Origin: Nocardia goodfellowii
GTDB lineage: Bacteria > Actinomycetota > Actinomycetes > Mycobacteriales > Mycobacteriaceae
Assembly (NCBI RefSeq): GCF_017875645.1
Contig: NZ_JAGGMR010000001.1
Span: 434,001-498,000, forward strand
Reading direction: 5' to 3'
Length of the DNA: 64,000 bases
In this document: positions 27,413-35,242 of the stretch, piece by piece
Layout of the letters: every line of letters starts with the position of its first letter
Position numbering within the stretch: position 1 is the first letter of the stretch
Translations under genes and position numbers: made by a program
The notes under the pieces: model-generated
What the model was told of the DNA's origin: nothing
Databases searched by the model: none
What the model saw: the letters and a program-made list of their open reading frames with translations, nothing else

Positions 27413-27426
27413 GTCTCGAGTCCCCG

Positions 27427-27732
27427 TCACTGAATGTTGACGTCGACGCTGGCCGGCAGGTCGATACGCATGAGCGCGTCAACCGTCTTCGGCGTCGGGT
27501 CGAGGATGTCGATAAGCCGCTTGTGCGTGCGCATCTCGAAGTGCTCGCGCGAGTCCTTGTACTTGTGCGGCGAGCGGATGACGCAGTACACGTTCTTTTC
27601 GGTGGGCAACGGCACCGGGCCGACGACGCGGGCCCCGGTACGGGTCACCGTCTCGACGATCTTGCGCGCAGACGCGTCGATCGCCTCGTGGTCGTAGGCC
27701 TTGAGCCTGATGCGGATTTTTTGTCCCGCCAC
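27427..27732 (-). CDS. rpsJ: 30S ribosomal protein S10
   Basis: GTG 27732 with AAGGA nine bases upstream yields the standard 101-residue S10 ([28 protein letters not shown]); the longer open frame upstream is not S10-like. [21 protein letters not shown] is diagnostic. S10 (NusE) also joins transcription antitermination complexes. It is the first gene of the eleven-gene operon rpsJ-rplC-rplD-rplW-rplB-rpsS-rplV-rpsC-rplP-rpmC-rpsQ. Confidence 0.96.
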   Translation of the reverse strand: MAGQKIRIRLKAYDHEAIDASARKIVETVTRTGARVVGPVPLPTEKNVYCVIRSPHKYKDSREHFEMRTHKRLIDILDPTPKTVDALMRIDLPASVDVNIQ

Positions 27733-28250
27733 GCTAAGTGTCCTTTTCTCCGCTTTCGTTCGTGATCCCGGAAGCCCTGAGGCATTCCGTACCACCCTGC
27801 ATTTACACAGCCCGAACACACGAAGACGTCTCACATTGAGACCACGATCGAGGCAATCGCCCGATCTCTCGCCGCTGTTCATCTGTCATGGTTCTCCGGT
27901 CCACGCGGTCGGGCGTGTCGTGCCGATCTTCGATCGGCATGGGCACAGCCGCTCAGCCCCCAGCCCGGATCAAAACTTCATCTCAGGCTCGGAACCAGTG
28001 TCCCGGACGTACTCGCACCGGATTCCCGGTGAAGCACACGATGTAGTACTCGCCTCGCTGATCCACCCCTTCCGCAGAAGTGGGCACGACCCTGTGCAAG
28101 GCAACCCGAACAGTATGCCCGACGCGATCCGCCGATTCAAATCCGCCCCCCTCGAAGCGGACGCGGCGCCTTGAACTGGGCGTTCACCCGGACCGGAGGG
28201 CTTCACCCACGATACCCAGACCGCGCCGACGACGGATAACCACCCGGTTG
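27733..28250. promoter_or_regulatory. Long upstream region of the S10 operon, no gene supported
   Basis: These 518 bases between rpsJ and the small membrane protein should contain the operon promoter and leader. Open frames here are shadow-like in composition. I could not assign -10/-35 elements, a riboswitch or a tRNA with confidence. Confidence 0.5.
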
Positions 28251-28775
28251 CTACTGCGCCCGAGCGGCCCGGCGCGCAGCCACCCGCGCACGGCGCTCGC
28301 GCACCCGGGCGCGGGCCGTACGCCAGGTGCGCACGCCCATCCACACCAGCGCGGCGAGCATGAGCACGCCGAGAAACGGTAACGGAGCGTGCCACCACCG
28401 CGACGCCGAGAGCCCCGCGGTAGCCGAGGCGTACACCTGAACTTCGGCCCCGGGCGCGCGCTGCCCGATCTCCAGCAGCCGCCCCTTGCCGGGTGCACCG
28501 TTCTTCAGAGTCCAGGTACCGAGGCAATAGTTCGACCGGCCCGAACTACCACCGCCCCCGCGCCTGGCCTGCGGTCCGGCGGCGATCAATTCGACGCGTC
28601 CGGGGCCTCGAGCCGCTTGATATCCGGTACAGCGCTCCACCGTCGCGACAACCTTGTCTCCCGTCAACACGAGCTCGGCATCGGCGAAGAACCCGACCGT
28701 CAAGATCGGGCCGAGCAGCAGCAGTACGCAGGCCGCCCCGATACCGGTCAGCTTTCGTTTCGCTTTGTCCAGCAA
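28251..28775 (-). CDS. Hypothetical membrane protein with two transmembrane helices
   Basis: The 174-residue frame starts at TTG 28775 with GGGAG about eight bases upstream. A helix at residues 10-33 (GIGAACVLLLLGPILTVGFF) is followed by an extracytoplasmic region with two Cys (VERCTGYQ near 48 and SNYCLGTW near 84) that could form a disulfide. A second helix follows at about 130-148 (PLPFLGVLMLAALVWMGV), then an Arg-rich cytoplasmic tail. I do not recognise the family. It diverges from the DUF4442 gene. Confidence 0.65.
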   Translation of the reverse strand: MLDKAKRKLTGIGAACVLLLLGPILTVGFFADAELVLTGDKVVATVERCTGYQAARGPGRVELIAAGPQARRGGGGSSGRSNYCLGTWTLKNGAPGKGRLLEIGQRAPGAEVQVYASATAGLSASRWWHAPLPFLGVLMLAALVWMGVRTWRTARARVRERRARVAARRAARAQ

Positions 28776-28845
28776 GGTATTTCACTCCCCCACGTCGAGC
28801 AGCCCCAAGTGCTCGGAGCTTAGTGCAGCCGCTCTGGGCGCGGAA

Positions 28846-28861
28846 CTTACTTATGAGTAAG
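28846..28861. promoter_or_regulatory. Palindromic operator candidate before the DUF4442 gene
   Basis: The sequence CTTACTTATGAGTAAG is an inverted repeat of CTTACT/AGTAAG around a 4-base centre, ending 8 bases before the ATG at 28870. Its size and position suggest a repressor site; no regulator gene is adjacent. Confidence 0.45.
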
Positions 28862-28869
28862 ATAGCGGC

Positions 28870-29346
28870 ATGAGCAAAGAGACCGCCACGTATCGGGGCT
28901 GGAAGAAGCTGCCGGACAATCGGCTGGGGCATGCGTTGTTTTCGCTGGGGATGGTGGCGCGGGTGCCTTATTTCGGCACGGTGCTGCCGAATGTGGTGCG
29001 GCTGGAGCCGGGGTTGTGCGAGGTGACCTCGCCCAAGTGGTTCGGGATTCACAATCACCTGGGGACGTTCCACGCGATCGCGGCGTGCAATCTGGCCGAG
29101 GTCGCGATGGGGATGCTGAGCGAGGCGACGGTGCCCGGGACGCATCGCTGGATTCCCAAGGCGATGAATGTGCAGTACCTGGCGAAGGCGGAGACGGGGT
29201 TGCGGGCGGTGGCGAAGCTGCCGGAGATTCCGGATTTCTCGCAGATCACCGAGGGCACGAACGTCGTGGTGCCGATTTCGATCTACGACAAGAACGGGCT
29301 CGAGGTGGTGCACGCCGAGATCACCACGTGGGTCACGCCCAAGTAG
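28870..29346 (+). CDS. Hotdog-fold DUF4442 protein
   Basis: The 158-residue protein has the thioesterase-like hotdog pattern of the DUF4442 family: HNHLGTFHAIAACNLAEVAMGML in the central helix (residues about 60-82), then MNVQYLAKAETGLRAVAKL and a closing strand VVHAEITTWV. DUF4442 proteins are related to acyl-CoA thioesterases such as PaaI; the substrate is unknown. ATG 28870 lies just after a palindromic operator candidate. It ends 83 bases before the lycopene cyclase gene on the same strand. Confidence 0.8.
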   Translation: MSKETATYRGWKKLPDNRLGHALFSLGMVARVPYFGTVLPNVVRLEPGLCEVTSPKWFGIHNHLGTFHAIAACNLAEVAMGMLSEATVPGTHRWIPKAMNVQYLAKAETGLRAVAKLPEIPDFSQITEGTNVVVPISIYDKNGLEVVHAEITTWVTPK

Positions 29347-29429
29347 GCGCAGGCGGTGCGGCCGAGGTCACCTCGGCCACGCCCGGTCCTTTCTTGCCAG
29401 CGGCGGAGCGGAGCGGATTAGATGCGTCT

Positions 29430-30626
29430 ATGACTGGCAGCGCGGGCGGGGAATTCGATCTGTGCGTGGTCGGGCTGGGCCCGACCGGCCGGGCGCTGGC
29501 ACATCGGGCGATGCGGGCCGGGTTCCGGGTCGCGGCCGTCGATCCGCGTCCGGAGCGATTATGGCCGGAGACGTTCTCCTGCTGGATCGACGAGTTACCC
29601 GGATGGCTCCCGGCCACTGCCATCGCGCAGCGCATCGAAGCGCCCGTGGTGTGGACCAAGACCGAGCATCGGATCCAGCGCCCCTACTGCGTGTTGTCCA
29701 AGCCGGGACTGCGGGCGGCGCTGCCGCTGGACGACGCCACCGTCATCACCGGCCGCGCCACCCGGGTCGACGCGCGCGAGGTCGAGCTGCGGGACGGGAC
29801 AATCCTCAGGGCCGCAACGGTTTTCGACACCCGCGGCCTGCCGCCGCTGGGTCGGCGCCGGGCCGCGAGCGCGCACGGCATCTTCGTCGACGCCGAGACG
29901 GCCGCGCCGATGATCGCCGACGGCGAAGGGCTGCTGCTGGATTGGCGGCCGGAGAACGGCGCGGGGCCGGACGAGCCGCCGTCGTTCCTGTATTCGGTGC
30001 CGCTCGGTGACGGCACGGTGATCTTCGAGGAGACCAGCCTCGGCCTACGCGGCGGTATGCCGCAGCACGAGCTACGCAGGCGCACGCTGAATCGTCTCGC
30101 CGCGCACGGAATCCGGCTCGGCGGGGATGAGCCCACCGAGGCCGCGCACTATCCACTTGACCAGCCGCCGCCGAAAAAGGGTGTGGCGCAGGCTGTTCCG
30201 TTCGGCTCGCGCGGCGGGATGATGCATCCCTGTACGGGGTACAGCGTTGCCGATTCGCTCGCCCTGGTCGACACCGCCGTCACGGCCCTGCAGCACGGCC
30301 GGGATCCGATCGAAGCCCTCTGGCCGTGGCGCGCCCGCCTCGTCTACTGGATGCGCATGCGCGGCCTCTGGGGCCTGGGCCGCTTGACCACCGATCAGTC
30401 CATCGCCATGTTCGAGGCGTTCTTCACCGAATCCGACCGCGGCCAGCGCGCACTGCTGTCCGCGCACGACGACTACACCGCGCTCGGCGCGGTCTTGTTC
30501 AACACCGTCGCGCACACCTGGCCGTTCCGCTGGCGCTACGACCTCGTCGGCTGGACCAACCGCGACCGGTGGGCCGACTATCCGTTCGACGCGGCCCCGG
30601 AACGCACCGAACGCCGCACCGGATAG
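29430..30626 (+). CDS. Lycopene cyclase-family flavoprotein
   Basis: ATG 29430 gives 398 residues; the frame is open further upstream but that part overlaps the previous gene. The N-terminal FDLCVVGLGPTGRALAHRA is a Rossmann FAD/NAD loop, followed by VDPRPERLWPETFSCWIDEL and, near residue 195, FLYSVPLGDGTVIFEETSL, all features of CrtY/CrtL lycopene cyclases that close beta-rings on carotenoids. No other carotenoid gene is in the window, so its partners must be elsewhere, or it acts on another polyene. It converges with the DrrC-like permease gene. Confidence 0.8.
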   Translation: MTGSAGGEFDLCVVGLGPTGRALAHRAMRAGFRVAAVDPRPERLWPETFSCWIDELPGWLPATAIAQRIEAPVVWTKTEHRIQRPYCVLSKPGLRAALPLDDATVITGRATRVDAREVELRDGTILRAATVFDTRGLPPLGRRRAASAHGIFVDAETAAPMIADGEGLLLDWRPENGAGPDEPPSFLYSVPLGDGTVIFEETSLGLRGGMPQHELRRRTLNRLAAHGIRLGGDEPTEAAHYPLDQPPPKKGVAQAVPFGSRGGMMHPCTGYSVADSLALVDTAVTALQHGRDPIEALWPWRARLVYWMRMRGLWGLGRLTTDQSIAMFEAFFTESDRGQRALLSAHDDYTALGAVLFNTVAHTWPFRWRYDLVGWTNRDRWADYPFDAAPERTERRTG

Positions 30627-30653
30627 TTCCGGCACGGCGTTCGGCGAGGTCGA

Positions 30654-31502
30654 TCAGGCGCCGGTCTCGGCCGCGCGGCGGTAACCGCGGACGGCGGGCA
30701 CACCGAACACCAGGATCATGCCCACGGTCCAAGCGATGGTCTTCCACAGCGCGTCAGCCACCGGCCCGCCATAGGACAGACCGCGCATGGCTTCGACCGC
30801 GCAACTCATCGGCTGATTCGCGACGATCTCCTGCAACCAGCCCGGATAGGCCATCTTCGGGACGAATCCGGTGTTGAAGAACATCAGCAGGGTGTTGACG
30901 ATGGTGATCAAGTTGATCAACATGACGCCCTCGGTGATGGTGGCCAAGGCCGTGGCCAGCACCGCGAAGCCCACGCCGAACAGCACCGGCAGGCAGATCA
31001 GCGCCAACCCCGCGACCCAGCCCTGATCGAAGCGGAAACCGAGCGCGACCCCGACGACCAGCACGAACAGGGTGGTGATGAGTACGCGCACCGCCTCGGC
31101 GAGCAGCCGCCCGGTCAAACCCGCGGCACGATGCACCGGCATGGTCCAGAACCGCCCGAGCAGCCCGGTGGCCTTCTCCGTCTTGAACCCGAGCGCGGAC
31201 ACCACCGCGCCGGACATCGCCGCCACCAAGGTGATCATCGGGACCTGCCCGTAGATGGCGGGTTTGCCGGTGGCCGCGCTGATCGAGTTGCCGAGCACGA
31301 CATGGAACATCAGCAGCGTCAGGGCCGGGAAGACCAGGGCCTGAATGGTGGTGGCGGGGTCGCGGGCCCACCCGAAGAGCAGCCGCTTGCACTGCAGGAG
31401 GCTGTGCGAGATGAGCGTGGCGACAGCGCTCTCGGATTGCGACGGCACCGCGGGCAGCGGCGTCCACCGCACCTCGCCGTGGGTTTCGACAACAGTGCTC
31501 AT
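30654..31502 (-). CDS. DrrB/C-type ABC-2 permease, second subunit
   Basis: The 282-residue protein starts at ATG 31502, overlapping the preceding permease stop by four bases. It has six transmembrane helices in the ABC-2 layout, with ALVFPALTLLMFHVVLG near residue 60 and NTLLMFFNTGFVPKMAYPGWLQEIVANQPMS near 205-235, the latter typical of the daunorubicin-resistance DrrB/DrrC family. The three-gene unit drrA-like/permease/permease would export a lipid or a secondary metabolite; in mycobacteria the equivalent exports phthiocerol dimycocerosate. Confidence 0.82.
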   Translation of the reverse strand: MSTVVETHGEVRWTPLPAVPSQSESAVATLISHSLLQCKRLLFGWARDPATTIQALVFPALTLLMFHVVLGNSISAATGKPAIYGQVPMITLVAAMSGAVVSALGFKTEKATGLLGRFWTMPVHRAAGLTGRLLAEAVRVLITTLFVLVVGVALGFRFDQGWVAGLALICLPVLFGVGFAVLATALATITEGVMLINLITIVNTLLMFFNTGFVPKMAYPGWLQEIVANQPMSCAVEAMRGLSYGGPVADALWKTIAWTVGMILVFGVPAVRGYRRAAETGA

Positions 31503-32323
31503 GACCGCCTCACACTCGCCCACACCGCAAACGGGATGAACACCAGCGCGGCTCCGATCAACCAGACCAGCGGCACCCACAACACCTGCCAGGTCACCCC
31601 GTCGGCCGCCATATCACGCATGGCGAAGGAGAACTGGGAAATCGGCTGGTTGCGAGCGAACGGCCGGATCCATTCGGGAAAACTGCGTTCCGGGACGAAA
31701 CCGCAGGACAGCATGCCGAAGATCAAGGTCGGCAGGGTGAGCGCCTGACTCAGCGCCTCGGGGCTTTTGGTGAGCGAGCCGAGACCGTCGGCGCCGATGG
31801 CGAGCACCGTGCCGACCGCCAGGGAGAACAGGCAGAACAGCGCCGCCTGCCCGAACCCGGCGATGAACCGGAAGCCGATCATGTGGCCGAACAGGATGGC
31901 GGCGATCAACGACGTGGTGGAGCGGACCAGACCCGCCGAGATACGGGCGGACAACGGGACCAGCGTGCCGATCGGCATCGTCTGCAATCGGCTGCTCAGA
32001 CCCGTCAGCGCTTCGAACGCGGAGAGCTGCGCGTTCGACATCATGGTGAACGCCATGGTCTGCAGCACGATGATCGGCATGACGAACTGGGCGTAATCGA
32101 TGCCCTGGACCTTCATCACGAATTTCAGCGGCAGGTAGAAACCGAGGGTGAACACGAGCGGCGTCACCAGGGCGACGATCAGTTCGCCCTTGGTCGCCAT
32201 GGTCCACACGATGCGACCGGTCAGCGCGCGCCACTGGGCGAACGAGGACGGCTCGGCCGACGGCAGCTGCGCGAACAGCACCGCCGGATCGGTCTCGAAA
32301 CCGGACTTTTCGGCAGTTGTCAC
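31499..32323 (-). CDS. DrrB/C-type ABC-2 permease, first subunit
   Basis: GTG 32323 overlaps the ATPase stop (GTGA) and gives 274 residues; longer frames run into the ATPase gene. It has a soluble N-terminus of about 45 residues then six helices (LIVALVTPLVFTLGFYLPL; MPIIVLQTMAFTMMSNAQL), with CGFVPERSFPEWIRPFARNQPIS in the conserved late position. It is paralogous to the following permease, so the exporter is likely a heterodimer with the shared ATPase. Confidence 0.82.
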   Translation of the reverse strand: MTTAEKSGFETDPAVLFAQLPSAEPSSFAQWRALTGRIVWTMATKGELIVALVTPLVFTLGFYLPLKFVMKVQGIDYAQFVMPIIVLQTMAFTMMSNAQLSAFEALTGLSSRLQTMPIGTLVPLSARISAGLVRSTTSLIAAILFGHMIGFRFIAGFGQAALFCLFSLAVGTVLAIGADGLGSLTKSPEALSQALTLPTLIFGMLSCGFVPERSFPEWIRPFARNQPISQFSFAMRDMAADGVTWQVLWVPLVWLIGAALVFIPFAVWASVRRS

Positions 32324-33324
32324 TGCTTGCCGCCCGAATGACCGGTGAGGGACAGGAACACGTCGTCCAGAGACGGCCGGCGCAGACCGATATCGGCGAG
32401 ATCGACGCCTACGTAGTCCAGTCGCCGCAGGGCCTCGGCCAGGGTGGCGGCGCCGTCGGGCGCGGGGAAGGAGATCCGGTCGGCGGAACCGATTTCGGCC
32501 AGCACCGCCGCGGGCACCAGATCGCCGAGCGCGTCGGCGGCCAGCTGGAGTTTGCTCGGGTCCAGCGGCACCACTTCGCAGTAGCTGCCGCCGATCTTCT
32601 CCTTGAGCTCGTCGGCGGTGCCCTCGGCGATCACCGTGCCCTTGTCGATGACGATGATGTTGTCGCTGAGTACGTCGGCTTCCTCGAGGTACTGCGTGGT
32701 GAGCAGCACCGTGATGCCCTGGGATTTGAGCACCTGCACCAGATCCCACACGCCCTGGCGGCTACGCGGATCCAGGCCGGTGGTGGGTTCGTCGAGGAAG
32801 ACCACCTCCGGGCGCACCACCAGACCGCAGGCGATGTCGACGCGGCGGCGCATACCGCCGGAGTAGTGGCGCACCGAGCGCCGGCCCGCGCTGACCAGAT
32901 CGAACTGCTCGAGCAGATCGTCGGCGCGCTTGCGGGCGGCGGACTTGCGCAGGCCCATGAGGCGGCCGAACAGTTCCAGGTTCTCCCGGCCGGAGAGGTT
33001 TTCGTCCAGCGCGGCGTACTGCCCGGTCATCATGATCGCGCGGCGCACCCCGGCCGGGTCGGTGCGGACATCGTGACCGGCGACCACGGCGGTGCCGGAG
33101 TCGGGGGTGAGCAGCGTGGACAGAATTTTGACCATGGTGGTCTTGCCGGCGCCGTTCGGGCCGAGAATGCCGAGTACCCCGGCTTTTTCCGCCGTAAAGC
33201 TGATGCCCTGTAGAGCGTGCACGTCTCCGAAGGACTTGCGCACGTCTTCGACAAGGACCGCGGTCTCGCGTTCCGGCCCGCCGGGGCTGTCCACGTGCGA
33301 TTCTGGCTTGGTCAAGCTCGGCAT
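32320..33324 (-). CDS. DrrA-type ABC transporter ATPase
   Basis: ATG 33324 has GGAG five bases upstream. The 334-residue ATPase has Walker A GPNGAGKTT near residue 55, the DrrA-typical GQYAALDENLSGRENLELFGRLMGL after it, signature YSGGMRRR near 154 and Walker B VVFLDEPTTGLDPRSR near 175. A C-terminal 90-residue extension ends with LRRPSLDDVFLSLTG, standard for DrrA. It heads the coupled operon with both permeases (four-base overlaps at both junctions). Confidence 0.88.
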   Translation of the reverse strand: MPSLTKPESHVDSPGGPERETAVLVEDVRKSFGDVHALQGISFTAEKAGVLGILGPNGAGKTTMVKILSTLLTPDSGTAVVAGHDVRTDPAGVRRAIMMTGQYAALDENLSGRENLELFGRLMGLRKSAARKRADDLLEQFDLVSAGRRSVRHYSGGMRRRVDIACGLVVRPEVVFLDEPTTGLDPRSRQGVWDLVQVLKSQGITVLLTTQYLEEADVLSDNIIVIDKGTVIAEGTADELKEKIGGSYCEVVPLDPSKLQLAADALGDLVPAAVLAEIGSADRISFPAPDGAATLAEALRRLDYVGVDLADIGLRRPSLDDVFLSLTGHSGGKQ

Positions 33325-33598
33325 CAACTCTCCACTATTGGCGCAACGGCAAGGCGTCTCCGGAGGAGATCCGTCCCAATGGGCGTGATGTTACCGGCTG
33401 GGTGAAACCGGCCGAGGCTCCAGCGCTGTACCCAGTTCCGCTCGCAGTTAAGTGTGTCGTTGCTCACAGTCACCGAATTCCATTGGCGCAATTCGGGATC
33501 GGCGCTGGTCGGGCCGCCAAGGGCAGTGCGGTGGCGGCGGCAGTGCCTTGTCGGGCCGTGAACACGCCCATACCCTGCAATTCAGGGAGGTGAGACCA

Positions 33599-35116
33599 AT
33601 GGCCGAGTCCGCGCAGCCACGGTTGGCAGGGCATCGGGGTGGCTCGAATGTGCTGACTTCGTATGACCCTCGTACCGGGGAAGTCGTCGGAAGTTACGCG
33701 GTGATGGGGCACGGTGAACTCAACCGCACCGTCCGTTCCGCCCGCGCCGCCGAAAAATGGTGGGCCGGTTTGGGTTTCGGTAGCCGCAAACGCTGGCTGC
33801 TGGATTGGAGGCGCAGCATCGCCCGGCAGGCCGGCGAACTGGTGGACCTGGTCTGCGAGGAAACCGGAAAACCCGAGGCGGACGCGGCCATCGAGGTGAT
33901 GCTCGCGGTGGAAACCCTGGATTGGGCCGCGCGCAATGCCGCCCGGGTCCTGGATCGCCGCAAACTCGGCTCCACCTGGCTCACCCGTAATCAGCACGCC
34001 TCGGTCGGCTATCTGCCGCTCGGCGTGATCGGCGTGCTCGGTTCCTGGAACAACCCGGTCTTCACCCCCATGGGCTCGATCGCCTACGCCATGGCCGCCG
34101 GCAACGCCGTGGTGTTCAAGCCACACGAGCTGACCACCGGCGTCGGCGTCTGGCTGGCGGAGAGCTGGACCAGGCTGGCGCCGAGCCAGCCGGTGCTGCA
34201 AGCCGTCACCGGCGAGAAGGCCACCACCAACGCGTTGTGCCGGGCGAAGCTCGACAAGATCGCCTACGCCGGGTCGGACAGCGGTGCGCGCGAGGTGATT
34301 TCGCTCTGCGCCCAAACCATGACCCCGGTGGTGATCGAACGCGGCGGCAAGGGCTCCATGGTGGTGCACGTCGACGCCAAGCTCGAGGACGCGGCCGAGG
34401 CGGCCGTCTTCGGCGCGATGGCGAACGCGGGCCAGAATCCCACCGGCATCCAGCGGGCCTATGTCGCCGATTCGGTGTACGACAACTTTCTGGAATTGGT
34501 CATCGAGCAGGCGCGCAAGCTGCGGCCCGGCGCGGACAAACGGGCGAGCTACGGGCCGATGGTGGTCGAATCCCAGGTCGACGTGGTGCGCAAACAAGTG
34601 CGCGACGCGCTGGCCCGCGGCGGCAAAGCCGTTGTCGGCGGGCTGGATTCGTTCCGGGAGCCCTATATCGAGCCGATCGTGCTGGCCGAGGTGCCCGAGG
34701 AGAGCGTCGCCGTCACCGGTGAGGCGTGCGGGCCGGTCCTGGTGGTCAACCGGGTGCCGTCGATGGAGGAAGCCGCGCGGCGTATCAACGCCACCGGCAA
34801 CGGTGTGGCGGTGTCGGTGTTCACCCGGGACACGGCGAGCATTCCCAGCTTCGCGGAACGGCTGCGGGTGGGCGTGGTGACCATCAACTCGTCCACCCTC
34901 TACGCCGGTATACCGGCGCTGCCCTTCGGCGGGCTCGGCGAATACGGGCAGGGCCACAGCCATGGTGATCAGGGCTTACGCGAATTCAGCCGGACCCTGT
35001 CGATCGCGCGCAAGCGTTATCGGGCGCCGGTGAATCTTTCCACTTTCGACCGGCAGGGGCGTCATCTGCGGACGGCCCGCACCATGTTCCGGATTCGGCA
35101 CGCCCGCCGCACCTGA
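33599..35116 (+). CDS. Aldehyde dehydrogenase-family protein lacking the catalytic cysteine
   Basis: ATG 33599 is preceded by AGGGAGG at ideal distance and gives 505 residues. The fold signatures are present: SWNNPVFTPMGSIAYAMAAGNAVVFKPHE near residue 155-180, VVIERGGKGSMVV near 243 (general-base Glu in E-x-G-G-K), and PALPFGGLGEYGQGHSHG near 438. In active enzymes the nucleophile motif reads GQ-x-C; here the DNA encodes GQNPTGIQR near 280, with Pro at the Cys position and no other Cys nearby. It cannot work by the normal thioester mechanism unless another residue substitutes. Family subgroup unclear (succinate-semialdehyde-like by general similarity). Confidence 0.88.
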   Translation: MAESAQPRLAGHRGGSNVLTSYDPRTGEVVGSYAVMGHGELNRTVRSARAAEKWWAGLGFGSRKRWLLDWRRSIARQAGELVDLVCEETGKPEADAAIEVMLAVETLDWAARNAARVLDRRKLGSTWLTRNQHASVGYLPLGVIGVLGSWNNPVFTPMGSIAYAMAAGNAVVFKPHELTTGVGVWLAESWTRLAPSQPVLQAVTGEKATTNALCRAKLDKIAYAGSDSGAREVISLCAQTMTPVVIERGGKGSMVVHVDAKLEDAAEAAVFGAMANAGQNPTGIQRAYVADSVYDNFLELVIEQARKLRPGADKRASYGPMVVESQVDVVRKQVRDALARGGKAVVGGLDSFREPYIEPIVLAEVPEESVAVTGEACGPVLVVNRVPSMEEAARRINATGNGVAVSVFTRDTASIPSFAERLRVGVVTINSSTLYAGIPALPFGGLGEYGQGHSHGDQGLREFSRTLSIARKRYRAPVNLSTFDRQGRHLRTARTMFRIRHARRT

Positions 35117-35242
35117 GCACCACCCGTTCCGATGACGCGCCGGTTCCGGCGATTCCGCATTCCGACTAGTCGGTCTCCTCTAGGCTCGGAGCCGGCTCGT
35201 TCCGCACCTGATCGGTCAATTCTCGGCACATCGGAGGTCGGC

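Noticed and set aside
28130..28160. GATTCAAATCC sequence resembling a tRNA T-loop
   Set aside because: No acceptor stem, anticodon arm or D-arm can be built around it.
27970..28527. 185-residue minus-strand frame overlapping the small membrane protein
   Set aside because: Composition is Arg/Ala/Gly-rich and it is out of frame with a better gene at 28251-28775.
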